Source of the DNA: CAYNWT01 sp964450955 | GTDB lineage: Bacteria > Planctomycetota > Planctomycetia > Planctomycetales > Planctomycetaceae | Length of the DNA stretch: 64,000 bases | Direction of reading: 5' to 3' | Assembly (NCBI GenBank): GCA_964450955.1 | Contig: CAYVFI010000006.1 | Coordinates: forward strand, 140,496-204,495 | Part shown: positions 1 through 9,286 of the stretch, one piece after another | How the letters are laid out: each line of letters starts with the position of its first letter | Position numbering within the stretch: the first letter of the stretch is position 1 | Made by a program: the position numbers and the translations under genes | Notes under the pieces: generated by a model | Seen by the model: the letters and a program-made list of their open reading frames with translations, nothing else | Databases searched by the model: none | Told to the model about the DNA's origin: nothing

Positions 1-3000
1 ACTCTGCTCCCGCCGGAGTCGTGTGGGCCGAACAAACCTACGGCATTGTAGGCAGCCTGCAGGGAGACACTCTGTCTGCGGCTAGTGGGCTTTTATATGG
101 CGGTCGCTACGCCGATCGGTCTGATGATGCTTCGGCCCTGGAAACAGCAGAACATGTGACCCGCGTTGACCTGTCGGATAATGCGACGGGCGTTACGTTT
201 GGGTTTAGCTTCAACGTCGTTACAAACACGCTGGGAGGCGACGCGCAGGACGACGATCCGGGTAGTAACCGTAGTGTTCAAGGTAGTCTCCGACAGTTTA
301 TTACGAATGCAAACGCCATCGACGGGCGTAACCAGTTGCGTTTTGTCCCTGTTGAAGGAACAAATGCAGACGATGGCGCCGGTAATGAATGGTGGAGGAT
401 TTCTGTGACAGCTGCGCTGCCTGCCATTACTGATGGTGGGACAGTGATTCATGGCGTGGCATGGAGTTCGACTGATGCGACTCGAGTGTTGAACACGAAC
501 GATCAGGTACTTGGTCAACAGTTAGCTGTGGGGCCGGGAGCTGATGGCATTGCGGGCACGGCCGACGACCTGACGATCAACGGTGTTGAAGCACCAGAAC
601 TGGAAATTGTAAACGACCGTGAAACAACGGTCGTTGGAGTTGGGCTGCACATCACCGCTGAGTCCACCGTTGTTCGCAACCTTGCGATCTCAGGATTCGG
701 CAACACCGACCCGCTAAGTGCAAATATCTACATCGACATGCCCGGTGACTCTGGGGGTTCGAGTGTCGAGAACAGTGTTGTGGGGTCATCAGCGGGCGCG
801 GTTGCAAGGCCGGACGATCAGTCTGCCGGCCACAATATTCTGGTACGGGGTTCTGATAGCGGAACCATCGTTGGCAACCTGATTGGCTTTTCCGGTACCA
901 CGGGCGTCAGCTTTATTCGTGGTGCCGCAGACTGGGTTGTCATCGGTAACGAATTTCAGGGCAATGTCCTTGAGTCTGACGTCTTCGACGCAATTGGCGT
1001 ACGGTCAGGGGCTTCCAGAATCACCATTGTTGGCAACGTGATCGAAAACTCGGGCGGAGGCGCCGTCGATACATTTGCGACCGAAGGTAACAACATAATC
1101 TCGGACAACTTGATCAGCAGCAACGTTCAACTAAGGGGGAACGCTGTTGGCGCCGTTCGATTGTATGGGACAGGAAATGTCGTTGAACGCAATACGTTCA
1201 TCGAGAACCGGTCGACGCCGACCAGCGTGAATGGAGGCGTTATCGTTGTTGCTGGTGAGGGATTTGGGCATCCGGCCTCCAGCGGAAACTGGATTAGTCA
1301 AAACCGATTCATTGACAACGGTGGTCTGTCGATTGACCTCACCGCACCAGGCGGCAACACAAAACGAGGTGATGGCCTGTCAACCGTACCGGGGTTTGCC
1401 GACGACAACGGCAACCGCGGGATTGATGCTCCAGAGATTCGGGAAGCGACGGCTGTCGATGGAATTGTCCAGGTCGTTGGTCGAGCCGAACCTTCGTCAA
1501 CCGTCGAGGTCTATACGGCGGTTGCCGACGGCGTTGGCGAGCTGTACCTGGGAGAAGCGACAACAGACGTCAACGGCGACTTCAGGTTCCGGTTCATGAC
1601 GGACGGTAGTATCAGGGCCATTACCGCGTCCGTGACTGACAGAGACTTAAACACATCAGAATTTGGTCGGCTGCTCAGGATTAACAGGCCCCCTGAAATT
1701 ACGTCGCCTACGACCTTCACGGTGGATGAGAACGTAAGTTCTGTCGCGAGGCTAACGGCAACGGATTCGGATTCGTCCAGCCTGACCTGGGGAATTTCTG
1801 GTGGTCCCGACGCCAGTCGGTTTTCCCTGACGCCAGCGGGGGAACTGTCCTTCGTGGTCGCACCGGACTTTGAGACCGATCCTCGAGAGTTTGAACTGGA
1901 AGTGACCGTTACGGACACTGAAGGTGCCACCGACGTGCGGACCCTGTTGGTCGAAGTGGCGTCGGTCAACGACAACCGTCCGATCTTCTCTACTCCGGCA
2001 GCGGTAAGTGTTCCTGAGTCGCAGGTCGCGGTTGTGGACATTGTTGCCACTGACCACGATGCACCGACGCAGACTGTTTCGTACTTAATTGTAGGTGGAA
2101 CCGACGCGGCTGAGTTTACTATCGACTCTGTCACTGGCGCACTTGCGTTTGTGGGAGCCAGAGACTTTGAGACGCCTGCTGACTTCGATGGGGACAACGT
2201 GTATCAGGTGCAGGTTGAAGCCAGCGATGGAAGCACCGGCACGACTTTGCAGGACATCGTCGTCACTGTGACGGATGTGAATGACGTCGCTCCGGATGTT
2301 GCGGCAGGGCAATCACTATCGGCGCCGGAAGATAGCCCGAACGGAACCGTCGTCGGCGCTGTGCTGGCATCGGACGTTGATACGGTTGGTCGCCCGTTGG
2401 AGTACAGCCTTGCAGACGACCTTGGCGGGCTGTTTGAAATTGACAGGGTCAGTGGTCAGATAACGCTGGCCGATACAAGCAACATCGATCACGAAACCAC
2501 ACCAGCGTATACGGTCCCGGTTATTATTTCTGACGGAGCCAACACCACGTCGCAGACAATCGAAGTGCTGATCACGGATGTCAATGAATCTCCCACGGGG
2601 CTGACTCTCAGTAATGCGATCGTCGCTGAGAATTCGGTCGGTGTTGTCGTGGGGACTTTAAGCTTCGGTGACGTCGACGCCGGCGACACACACGCAATTA
2701 CCGTCAGCGGGGACCCTCGCTTTGAAGTCGTCTCTGGTGAACTCAAGCTGAGGGCAGGGGAATCGCTTGATCATGAAAATGATGCTGACCCGACACCGCT
2801 GGTCACTGTAACCGTTACAGACGCTCGTGGACTCAGCACATCGGAAGTGTTTGAGATAACCGTTACAGATGTCAACGAAGCCCCCGGGCCGATATCTCTG
2901 GAGGGTTCGACGGTCGCAGAACATGTCGCCGGCGGCGTTGTTGGAACCCTGACTGTGGCAGACAGCGACCTTGGTGACACTCACGATTTTACCGTGGAAG

Positions 3001-4472
3001 CCGGTTCTCCCTTCGAAGTGATTGACGGTGAACTGCGGCTGCGGGCAGACCAGAGCCTCGATTTTGAAAGCGATCCGACCGTGACTGTTTCTGTCACTGC
3101 TACCGATGCGGGAGGAGACTCCGTTACGCAGGAATTCACGATTACCGTGGAGGATCAGCAGATTAAGAGCACCGACCGATCCGTCTCAATTGAAGAGGAC
3201 GCGCCGGTGACAGCGTACGACCTGACGGCGTTCTTCTCAGGCATGGAAGACTCGGGGCCAATGACGTTCACTCTTCTTTCAGCCGGCGAGGAGGTTGAAA
3301 CGGTGCAGAGTGATCTAAGCGAATTCCGAGTCGAAGGTGACCGACTGGTTGTTGACTTGATGCCGGACGCGTTTGGTTCTGAAGTCGTGACGATCATGGC
3401 CACGCAGTCAAACGGGGAAGCCGCGAGTGCCAATTTGCAGTTGGAGGTTATTCCGGTAAACGATGCTCCTCAGGTGACAACCACGGTGCGTGAGAATCTG
3501 AGGTTTGGTGTAGAAGCAACCGACGTTGATAGTCCCCAATCGGAACTGTCAGTCGTGAACATCGTTCAGCCAACAAACGGAACGGTCGACTTCGAGAACG
3601 GTGAGTTCATCTTCCGGCGAGCTGGCGTCTTTGTGGGTGGGCCAGACTCGTTTGCCTATCAGGTGCAGGACCAGCAGGGGGCTCTTTCCGATGTCGTGGA
3701 AGTCCAGTTGAATGTTCCGGCGGTGGTTCCGGCTACCGGGCTGGTAGGTCCGCAGCAGGCAGATAGCATACCGGTTCAGCAAACCGAAACAACAACAACA
3801 ACCGAAGCCGACGAAGATGGAAGCGACAGCGACACTGATGATGGCTCGCTGGCCAGGAAGGTCGAACCATCGACAACACAAACGCCGGACCGCGAAGTGG
3901 ATCTCGATAACGTGGACGGCATCTTCAATCCTCTGTTTGCGGATTCCAGCGACGACCAAAGCGATGAAGAAACGTTTACTCCGAGCTTCATTCCATTTCA
4001 GCAGGTGGCCATTGAGGAAGCCTCTGCTCGAACGGATTCACGGACCGACCTGAAGAATGGCCAGGCTCAGGAAATCGACGAGGGGCTCCGAGGTAAGACT
4101 GAAACGGCCGTTAACGAAGAAGTTATTTCAGCCAGTCGTGTAATCTCAAAAAGGATGACCAGCACCATCGAGAAGGCACTGGGTGACGTCAGGGGAGATC
4201 TTGCCGAACCTCAAACGGATCAGATTGTGCTGACGAGGGCGGGGGTCAGCTTGGGCGGGCTGTCGGTCGGTTACATCATCTGGTTGCTGCGAGGCGGAAG
4301 TTTGGTGGCCAGTATGCTGACCTCCATTCCTGCCTGGCGGATGGTTGATCCACTGCCAATTCTTGACTTCCTTGATGGCAACGACGGCGACGAAGACTCT
4401 CTCGATTCAATGATTGACCGAAACCAAAAACTGGTTTCAGCCAACGCTGCATCGCAAGGTCAGGAAGGATAA
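1..4472 (+). CDS. Giant beta-helix/cadherin-repeat surface protein, 5' end missing
   Basis: The reading frame is open to the window edge, so the true start lies upstream; the GTG at 21 is only the first start-like codon inside. Residue numbers count from that GTG. Residues about 80-450 carry the LRQFITNANA motif and many N/G/V-rich repeats typical of right-handed parallel beta-helices of exported planctomycete proteins. Residues about 555-1050 hold roughly five cadherin-like repeats, each with a DENVS- or AENSVG-type start, a DxD element and an end close to VTDVNE. Two more Ig-like repeats and an acidic, Thr/Asp-rich linker (about 1250-1320) follow. A single hydrophobic segment lies near 1409-1440 (GLSVGYIIWLLRGG), so the C terminus is probably membrane-anchored. 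The likely role is a Ca-binding surface adhesin. It ends 3 bp before a hybrid histidine kinase, which suggests co-transcription. The domain type is secure; the ligand is unknown. Confidence 0.85.
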   Translation, partial: SAPAGVVWAEQTYGIVGSLQGDTLSAASGLLYGGRYADRSDDASALETAEHVTRVDLSDNATGVTFGFSFNVVTNTLGGDAQDDDPGSNRSVQGSLRQFITNANAIDGRNQLRFVPVEGTNADDGAGNEWWRISVTAALPAITDGGTVIHGVAWSSTDATRVLNTNDQVLGQQLAVGPGADGIAGTADDLTINGVEAPELEIVNDRETTVVGVGLHITAESTVVRNLAISGFGNTDPLSANIYIDMPGDSGGSSVENSVVGSSAGAVARPDDQSAGHNILVRGSDSGTIVGNLIGFSGTTGVSFIRGAADWVVIGNEFQGNVLESDVFDAIGVRSGASRITIVGNVIENSGGGAVDTFATEGNNIISDNLISSNVQLRGNAVGAVRLYGTGNVVERNTFIENRSTPTSVNGGVIVVAGEGFGHPASSGNWISQNRFIDNGGLSIDLTAPGGNTKRGDGLSTVPGFADDNGNRGIDAPEIREATAVDGIVQVVGRAEPSSTVEVYTAVADGVGELYLGEATTDVNGDFRFRFMTDGSIRAITASVTDRDLNTSEFGRLLRINRPPEITSPTTFTVDENVSSVARLTATDSDSSSLTWGISGGPDASRFSLTPAGELSFVVAPDFETDPREFELEVTVTDTEGATDVRTLLVEVASVNDNRPIFSTPAAVSVPESQVAVVDIVATDHDAPTQTVSYLIVGGTDAAEFTIDSVTGALAFVGARDFETPADFDGDNVYQVQVEASDGSTGTTLQDIVVTVTDVNDVAPDVAAGQSLSAPEDSPNGTVVGAVLASDVDTVGRPLEYSLADDLGGLFEIDRVSGQITLADTSNIDHETTPAYTVPVIISDGANTTSQTIEVLITDVNESPTGLTLSNAIVAENSVGVVVGTLSFGDVDAGDTHAITVSGDPRFEVVSGELKLRAGESLDHENDADPTPLVTVTVTDARGLSTSEVFEITVTDVNEAPGPISLEGSTVAEHVAGGVVGTLTVADSDLGDTHDFTVEAGSPFEVIDGELRLRADQSLDFESDPTVTVSVTATDAGGDSVTQEFTITVEDQQIKSTDRSVSIEEDAPVTAYDLTAFFSGMEDSGPMTFTLLSAGEEVETVQSDLSEFRVEGDRLVVDLMPDAFGSEVVTIMATQSNGEAASANLQLEVIPVNDAPQVTTTVRENLRFGVEATDVDSPQSELSVVNIVQPTNGTVDFENGEFIFRRAGVFVGGPDSFAYQVQDQQGALSDVVEVQLNVPAVVPATGLVGPQQADSIPVQQTETTTTTEADEDGSDSDTDDGSLARKVEPSTTQTPDREVDLDNVDGIFNPLFADSSDDQSDEETFTPSFIPFQQVAIEEASARTDSRTDLKNGQAQEIDEGLRGKTETAVNEEVISASRVISKRMTSTIEKALGDVRGDLAEPQTDQIVLTRAGVSLGGLSVGYIIWLLRGGSLVASMLTSIPAWRMVDPLPILDFLDGNDGDEDSLDSMIDRNQKLVSANAASQGQEG

Positions 4473-4475
4473 TCC

Positions 4476-7262
4476 ATGTTCCGTTTTACCGCGCGAACCA
4501 AACTGGCGTTCGGCCTGACGTCACTCATGTCGACCGTGCTGATGGCCTCATTGGTACTTGGACTGCTGCCGGACCCAACCTCTGAGAGACTGGATTCTCG
4601 AGGCAAACTGTGTACGGCAATCGCAGTTAGCAGTTCAATGCTGCTTAACACGGAAGATCGCCGAGCAGTCCGCGAAATGCTTACACAGATTGTGAAAATG
4701 GACGACGAAGTTCTGTCCGCCGCAATCCGCTGCGCCGACGGTGAACTGCTGCCTGTAGGAAACCATAAACAGCTCTGGGCACCTCAGACTGACGGGGAAA
4801 AATCAACAGACACCCACGTGTTTGTTCCGCTGTACCAGAGTGCTGATACAAAGTTTGGCAACGTTGAGATCCGGTTTAGTAGTCTGCAGCCAGAGGGACT
4901 TATGGGATGGCTGACTCACCCGATGGTCAGGTTGGCGGCGTTTGTAGGTTCAGCCTGCTTCCTACTGTTCTTTTTCTACCTTGGAAAGACACTGGAACAC
5001 CTGGACCCATCCCAGGCGGTTCCATCACGAGTTCGTAGTGCGTTGGATACTCTGGCTGAGAGTCTTCTGGTCATTGATGAATCCAGTCGGATTATGTTGA
5101 CAAACTCGGCATTCGAAAAACTGACAGGTAAGACCGCCACTGAGACAATGGGCCTGCCGATTGCTGAACTCGATTGGTTAGACCCTGAAGAGATGGAACG
5201 TCCGGATACGTTTCCGTGGACTGAGACTCTGGAGACTTCGGTTGCCAAGTCCAACACCATGCTTCGCCTGCGGCTTGATAAGTCCGTGCATTCGTTCGTT
5301 GTTAACTGCTCGCCCGTGCTTGGGCATGAAGACGACCTGCGTGGTGTTCTGATTACGCTGGAAGATGTCACGCAGCTTGAAGAGAAAAAACAGGAAGCAC
5401 TTGCTGCGACTGAAGCCAAAAGCCTGTTCCTCGCAAACATGAGCCACGAGATTCGTACTCCGATGAACGCAATTATCGGATTCACCGATGTGCTTCGACG
5501 CGGGATCGAAACCGACGAAGCCAAACAGCGCGAGTATCTGGATACGATTCATTCCAGCGGACACCACTTGATTGGTTTGATCAATGACATCCTGGACTTG
5601 TCAAAAATCGAATCCGGAAAGCTGGAAATCGAAAAACGCGACGCATCACCTCATGCGATGATGCTGGATGTGGCAAACGTTATGCATTTCAAAGCTCAGG
5701 AAATGGGGCTTGAGCTGAATGTTTTGACTGACGGTCGCATTCCGGAAACCATCGTGACTGACCCAACGCGGTTGCGACAGGTTCTTATGAATCTGCTTAG
5801 CAACGCGGTTAAGTTTACCGAAAAGGGTAGCGTGACGGTCATAGCCCGGTTGGACAAGGGCGAGTCCGGCACGCTGCTGGCCTTTGATGTGACAGACACG
5901 GGTATTGGTATCCGCCCGGATCGTATCGATCAGATTTTCAGTCCGTTTGTGCAAGCCGACAATACGGTGACCCGGCGATTCGGTGGAACCGGTCTGGGCC
6001 TGGCAATCAGTCGGCAGCTAGCCACCGCGCTGGGGGGCGAACTAACCGCGTCCAGTGTCTATGGTGAAGGGACAACGTTCACCGTGACAATCGATCCGGG
6101 TGCGATCGAGAATGTCGAACACCTGACCATGGAAGAAGCTCGGCCGCGGTTGGCTTCAACATCAACGACCAGTCAAAAGCATACATACAAGCTGCCCCCT
6201 GCACGCGTCTTGCTGGCGGACGATGGTGAAGCGAACCGTCAGCTGGCATCGCTGTTGCTGACGCGTGCCGGACTGACTGTCCAAGAGGTGGAAAACGGAG
6301 CTGATGCGTTGGCGAAAGCTATGTCGGAAGACTTCGATCTGATCCTGATGGATATGCAAATGCCGGTGATGGACGGTTGGTCTGCAACACGTGCACTGCG
6401 GCAACGGGGCTACGAAAAACCGATTATCGCGTTGACGGCCGCTGCAATGGTAGAAGACGCACAGCGGTGCTTTGACGCAGGCTGTGATGATTTCCTGACC
6501 AAGCCAATCGAACTTGACAGGCTTATGTCCGCCATCGGCAAAGCTTTGAAGGTGGAGCCAGAAGTTGTTGATGCCGGTACACCAGTCGAGCTGGCTGTTT
6601 CTGCAGGTCCGGAACCAGCGTTGCTGGCAAAATCAGCTGCAACACAACCTACCCCCGCCGCCGAGGGCGTCTCCACCGCGCCAGCTGTCACAGCGGCAGT
6701 CCCACCAATCGCGCCGCTGCCGAAGCCAACTTCACAAGCCGGTGTTCCAGCGGTTGTTGCTGTGAGTCAACCGATGCAGCCACAGCCTGTCGAACGGCAG
6801 CCTGTGACTGCTGAATCACCGCTGACTGAATCACCGATCGGGTCGGGATCGAATTTGGAACCGCCTTCAAAACACCCACCAGCCGTGGAGATTACCACTC
6901 CAGCTGTATCCGCAGGGCCCGAGTTGCGGCCGGTAGCTGGGCCTCCGATCATCTCTACATTGCCGACTGAGGATCCTGAATTCAGGCAGATCGTAGTTGG
7001 GTTTGTTGAGAAGCTGCACAGTGAGATGGCCGGGATCCGGGCGGCTGTGGCGGCGCAGGATTGGGACGAACTTGGCCGGAAAGCTCACTGGCTGAAAGGG
7101 TCGGCAGGAACAATGGGTTTCCACGAAATGACCGAGCCAGCGTTAAAGCTTGAGCAAGATGCTAAGAGTGCCGATGCCAATGGGGTTTCGAGTTCTATGG
7201 CGGTCATCGAGGGAATCGTTGACAGAATCGTCGTTCCAGGCGAGACGCTGGTCGGTACCTGA
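4476..7262 (+). CDS. Hybrid sensor histidine kinase (TM-PAS-HisKA-HATPase-REC-Hpt)
   Basis: Membrane-bound phosphorelay kinase of 928 residues. Two membrane segments (about 10-30 and 150-170) enclose an extracytoplasmic sensor region of about 120 residues. A PAS-like domain follows (about 190-290). The H box SHEIRTPMN places the phospho-accepting His at 324. The ATPase domain shows an N box (LMNLLSNAVKFT), G1 (DTGIGI) and G2 (GGTGLGLAI). A receiver domain has its phospho-acceptor at Asp626 (LILMDMQMP). After a Pro/Ala-rich linker of about 220 residues comes an Hpt domain with His871 (KAHWLKGSAG). All relay residues are present, so an internal His-Asp-His relay is expected. The start is an ATG 3 bp after the stop of the cadherin gene, so the two proteins are probably made together. 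The double-receiver HD-GYP protein downstream is an obvious candidate partner, by position only. Confidence 0.93.
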   Translation: MFRFTARTKLAFGLTSLMSTVLMASLVLGLLPDPTSERLDSRGKLCTAIAVSSSMLLNTEDRRAVREMLTQIVKMDDEVLSAAIRCADGELLPVGNHKQLWAPQTDGEKSTDTHVFVPLYQSADTKFGNVEIRFSSLQPEGLMGWLTHPMVRLAAFVGSACFLLFFFYLGKTLEHLDPSQAVPSRVRSALDTLAESLLVIDESSRIMLTNSAFEKLTGKTATETMGLPIAELDWLDPEEMERPDTFPWTETLETSVAKSNTMLRLRLDKSVHSFVVNCSPVLGHEDDLRGVLITLEDVTQLEEKKQEALAATEAKSLFLANMSHEIRTPMNAIIGFTDVLRRGIETDEAKQREYLDTIHSSGHHLIGLINDILDLSKIESGKLEIEKRDASPHAMMLDVANVMHFKAQEMGLELNVLTDGRIPETIVTDPTRLRQVLMNLLSNAVKFTEKGSVTVIARLDKGESGTLLAFDVTDTGIGIRPDRIDQIFSPFVQADNTVTRRFGGTGLGLAISRQLATALGGELTASSVYGEGTTFTVTIDPGAIENVEHLTMEEARPRLASTSTTSQKHTYKLPPARVLLADDGEANRQLASLLLTRAGLTVQEVENGADALAKAMSEDFDLILMDMQMPVMDGWSATRALRQRGYEKPIIALTAAAMVEDAQRCFDAGCDDFLTKPIELDRLMSAIGKALKVEPEVVDAGTPVELAVSAGPEPALLAKSAATQPTPAAEGVSTAPAVTAAVPPIAPLPKPTSQAGVPAVVAVSQPMQPQPVERQPVTAESPLTESPIGSGSNLEPPSKHPPAVEITTPAVSAGPELRPVAGPPIISTLPTEDPEFRQIVVGFVEKLHSEMAGIRAAVAAQDWDELGRKAHWLKGSAGTMGFHEMTEPALKLEQDAKSADANGVSSSMAVIEGIVDRIVVPGETLVGT

Positions 7263-7498
7263 GCGTGGCGTCGATACCAAACTATGTGGCGGATAGCTCA
7301 ATCCAACTAGACCGTCATTGGGCCGGCCGTCTGGCTCTATGAGCCGGTTCTGTCGGTTGGTCGGTTTAGGCGAACTATTCTCGGCGTGCGGCGTGGCGAT
7401 TGGTGTCGTCGCCTGGCAGCTGGCACTTGGACAGATTTCGCCCCTCGCGCGTTGATGCTGACCTAGCCTTGAGCGTCAGATTTCCATCGGAACCAGTG

Positions 7499-9244
7499 AT
7501 GTCTTCGTTGACTGAACAATATCCGTCGAACAAGCCCATTCCTGGGGGCGCGTCGGCCGGCTTATCTCCTCTCGATCGCGCCATCCGCGCATCGACGATC
7601 GTCATTGTGGACGATGAGTCTGCCAACTTCATGGTGCTACGAAAAGTACTCGCCGAAGACGGGTACTCGCGCGTTGTGACGACCAGTGACTCAACAACCG
7701 CGATTGAGACCATACGCCAGTCCAAAGCTGACCTGGTCATTCTGGACATCATGATGCCCATCGTTGACGGACTGCAGATCCTGGGTGAGTTGCGAAGAGA
7801 TCCTGATCTGAAAGATACGTCGGTGGTCATTCTTACGGCCTCAAACGATCCGGCCATTCAGCAGCAGGCCACGGAACTGGGGATCTCCGATTTCCTGCGC
7901 AAGCCGGTCAGTCCCGGGGAACTCTGTTCTCGAGTCTGTCATGCATTGACCGTTGATCTGGATTTTGAAGAACCGGTCGTCGAACTTGCCGAAGCCGGAC
8001 ACGCTGCTGCCGATTTACCGGTTCCGGCTCCGGTGTCATCTGCACCACACCCGGATATGCGGGCGTTGAAAACTCTTGAACGAGAGGCTGCCCGCCACAA
8101 GCGGACGATTACAAGTCAGCAGCCCGACGAAACATTAATCGACGACGGTAAGATAAGAAGTTCGCGGATTGTCATTGTCGATGACGAACCGTTTAACTTC
8201 ATGGTGCTGAGAAAGTTTCTGGCAGACGATGGCTACACAGACATTCAAACAACCAGCGACTCCACGACCGCCGTTCAGACGATCATCGATGCAGAACCTG
8301 ATCTGGTCATCCTTGATGTTGTGATGCCACAAGTCGATGGCATCGAGATCTTAACCGCGCTGAAGGCCAGTCCGGCTCTGGCCCACATTCCGGTCCTCAT
8401 TCTTACAGCGACAGCAGACGCGCGGGTTAAGAAAAACGCACTTGATATTGGCGCGACTGACTTTCTTAACAAGCCCGTTGATTCCAACGACCTGCTGCCT
8501 CGAGTTCGCAACTCAATCCAATACAAGCTGCAGCGAGACCAACTGCGAGACTACGCAGGTTACCTGGAAGACCAGGTTCAGGTTCGTACCTCAGAATTAA
8601 TTGAATCCCGCCGTGACATTGTGCGTTGTCTTGCGCGTGCTGGCGAGTACCGTGATACTCAGACTGGCTACCACGTTCTGCGAGTTGGAATGTACGCGGG
8701 TCTGATTGCCGATGAGTTGGGATTCTCGCCGGCCGAAGTTGAAGATATCGAACTCGCGGCTCAGTTGCATGACCTCGGGAAAATCGCGATTCCGGATTCC
8801 ATCCTGCTGAAGCCGGGCAAGTTGACGGAGCCGGAAATTCGAGAGATGCGACGACACTGCCGAATTGGGATGAAAATTATTCAGCCGAACCCGGTTTTGC
8901 CCATGGCAAGTCGAACCGGTTCCGGGATGAACCCAAACCGGTTGATTCAAATGGCTGCGATGATTGCGTCCACGCACCACGAACACTGGGATGGAAGCGG
9001 CTATCCGTGCGGATTGGCCGGCGAGCAGATTCCCATCGAAGGTCGAATTACGGCCGTCGCAGACGTGTTCGATGCGCTGAGTTCCAAACGCCCTTACAAA
9101 GAAGCTTTCGATTTTGATGAGTGCTTCGATATCATGGAACGTGATCGCGGAAAGCAGTTTGATCCTACGGTGCTGGACGCGCTAATGGTCCGGCGCGATG
9201 ACATTATTGAGATCCGCCTTTCGCACGAAGATGGCGCTGCGTAG
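7499..9244 (+). CDS. Response regulator with two receiver domains and an HD-GYP phosphodiesterase domain
   Basis: Predicted cytoplasmic c-di-GMP phosphodiesterase under two-component control, 581 residues from the ATG at 7499. An in-frame TTG at 7400 would add 33 residues of low-quality sequence and is not preferred. REC1 has its acceptor Asp at 83 (VILDIMMP) and REC2 at 273 (VILDVVMP); the two receivers are clearly alike (both have an INFMVLRK-like alpha1) and probably arose by duplication. A short coiled linker leads into the HD-GYP domain with HDLGK (His424-Asp425) and HHEHWDGSGYP (GYP at 501-503), so the catalytic signature is intact. The gene lies 236 bp behind the hybrid kinase in the same direction. 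No GGDEF cyclase is visible in the window. Family assignment is firm; the pairing with the kinase is inferred from position. Confidence 0.93.
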   Translation: MSSLTEQYPSNKPIPGGASAGLSPLDRAIRASTIVIVDDESANFMVLRKVLAEDGYSRVVTTSDSTTAIETIRQSKADLVILDIMMPIVDGLQILGELRRDPDLKDTSVVILTASNDPAIQQQATELGISDFLRKPVSPGELCSRVCHALTVDLDFEEPVVELAEAGHAAADLPVPAPVSSAPHPDMRALKTLEREAARHKRTITSQQPDETLIDDGKIRSSRIVIVDDEPFNFMVLRKFLADDGYTDIQTTSDSTTAVQTIIDAEPDLVILDVVMPQVDGIEILTALKASPALAHIPVLILTATADARVKKNALDIGATDFLNKPVDSNDLLPRVRNSIQYKLQRDQLRDYAGYLEDQVQVRTSELIESRRDIVRCLARAGEYRDTQTGYHVLRVGMYAGLIADELGFSPAEVEDIELAAQLHDLGKIAIPDSILLKPGKLTEPEIREMRRHCRIGMKIIQPNPVLPMASRTGSGMNPNRLIQMAAMIASTHHEHWDGSGYPCGLAGEQIPIEGRITAVADVFDALSSKRPYKEAFDFDECFDIMERDRGKQFDPTVLDALMVRRDDIIEIRLSHEDGAA

Positions 9245-9286
9245 CAGGCTGGGGTGGCTTGTTGAAAGCTCCGTGGGATTGCCCCG

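Noticed and set aside
1511..2197. 228-residue reverse frame inside the adhesin gene
   Set aside because: Antisense shadow of cadherin repeats, rich in Ser/Thr/Val, caused by codon composition.
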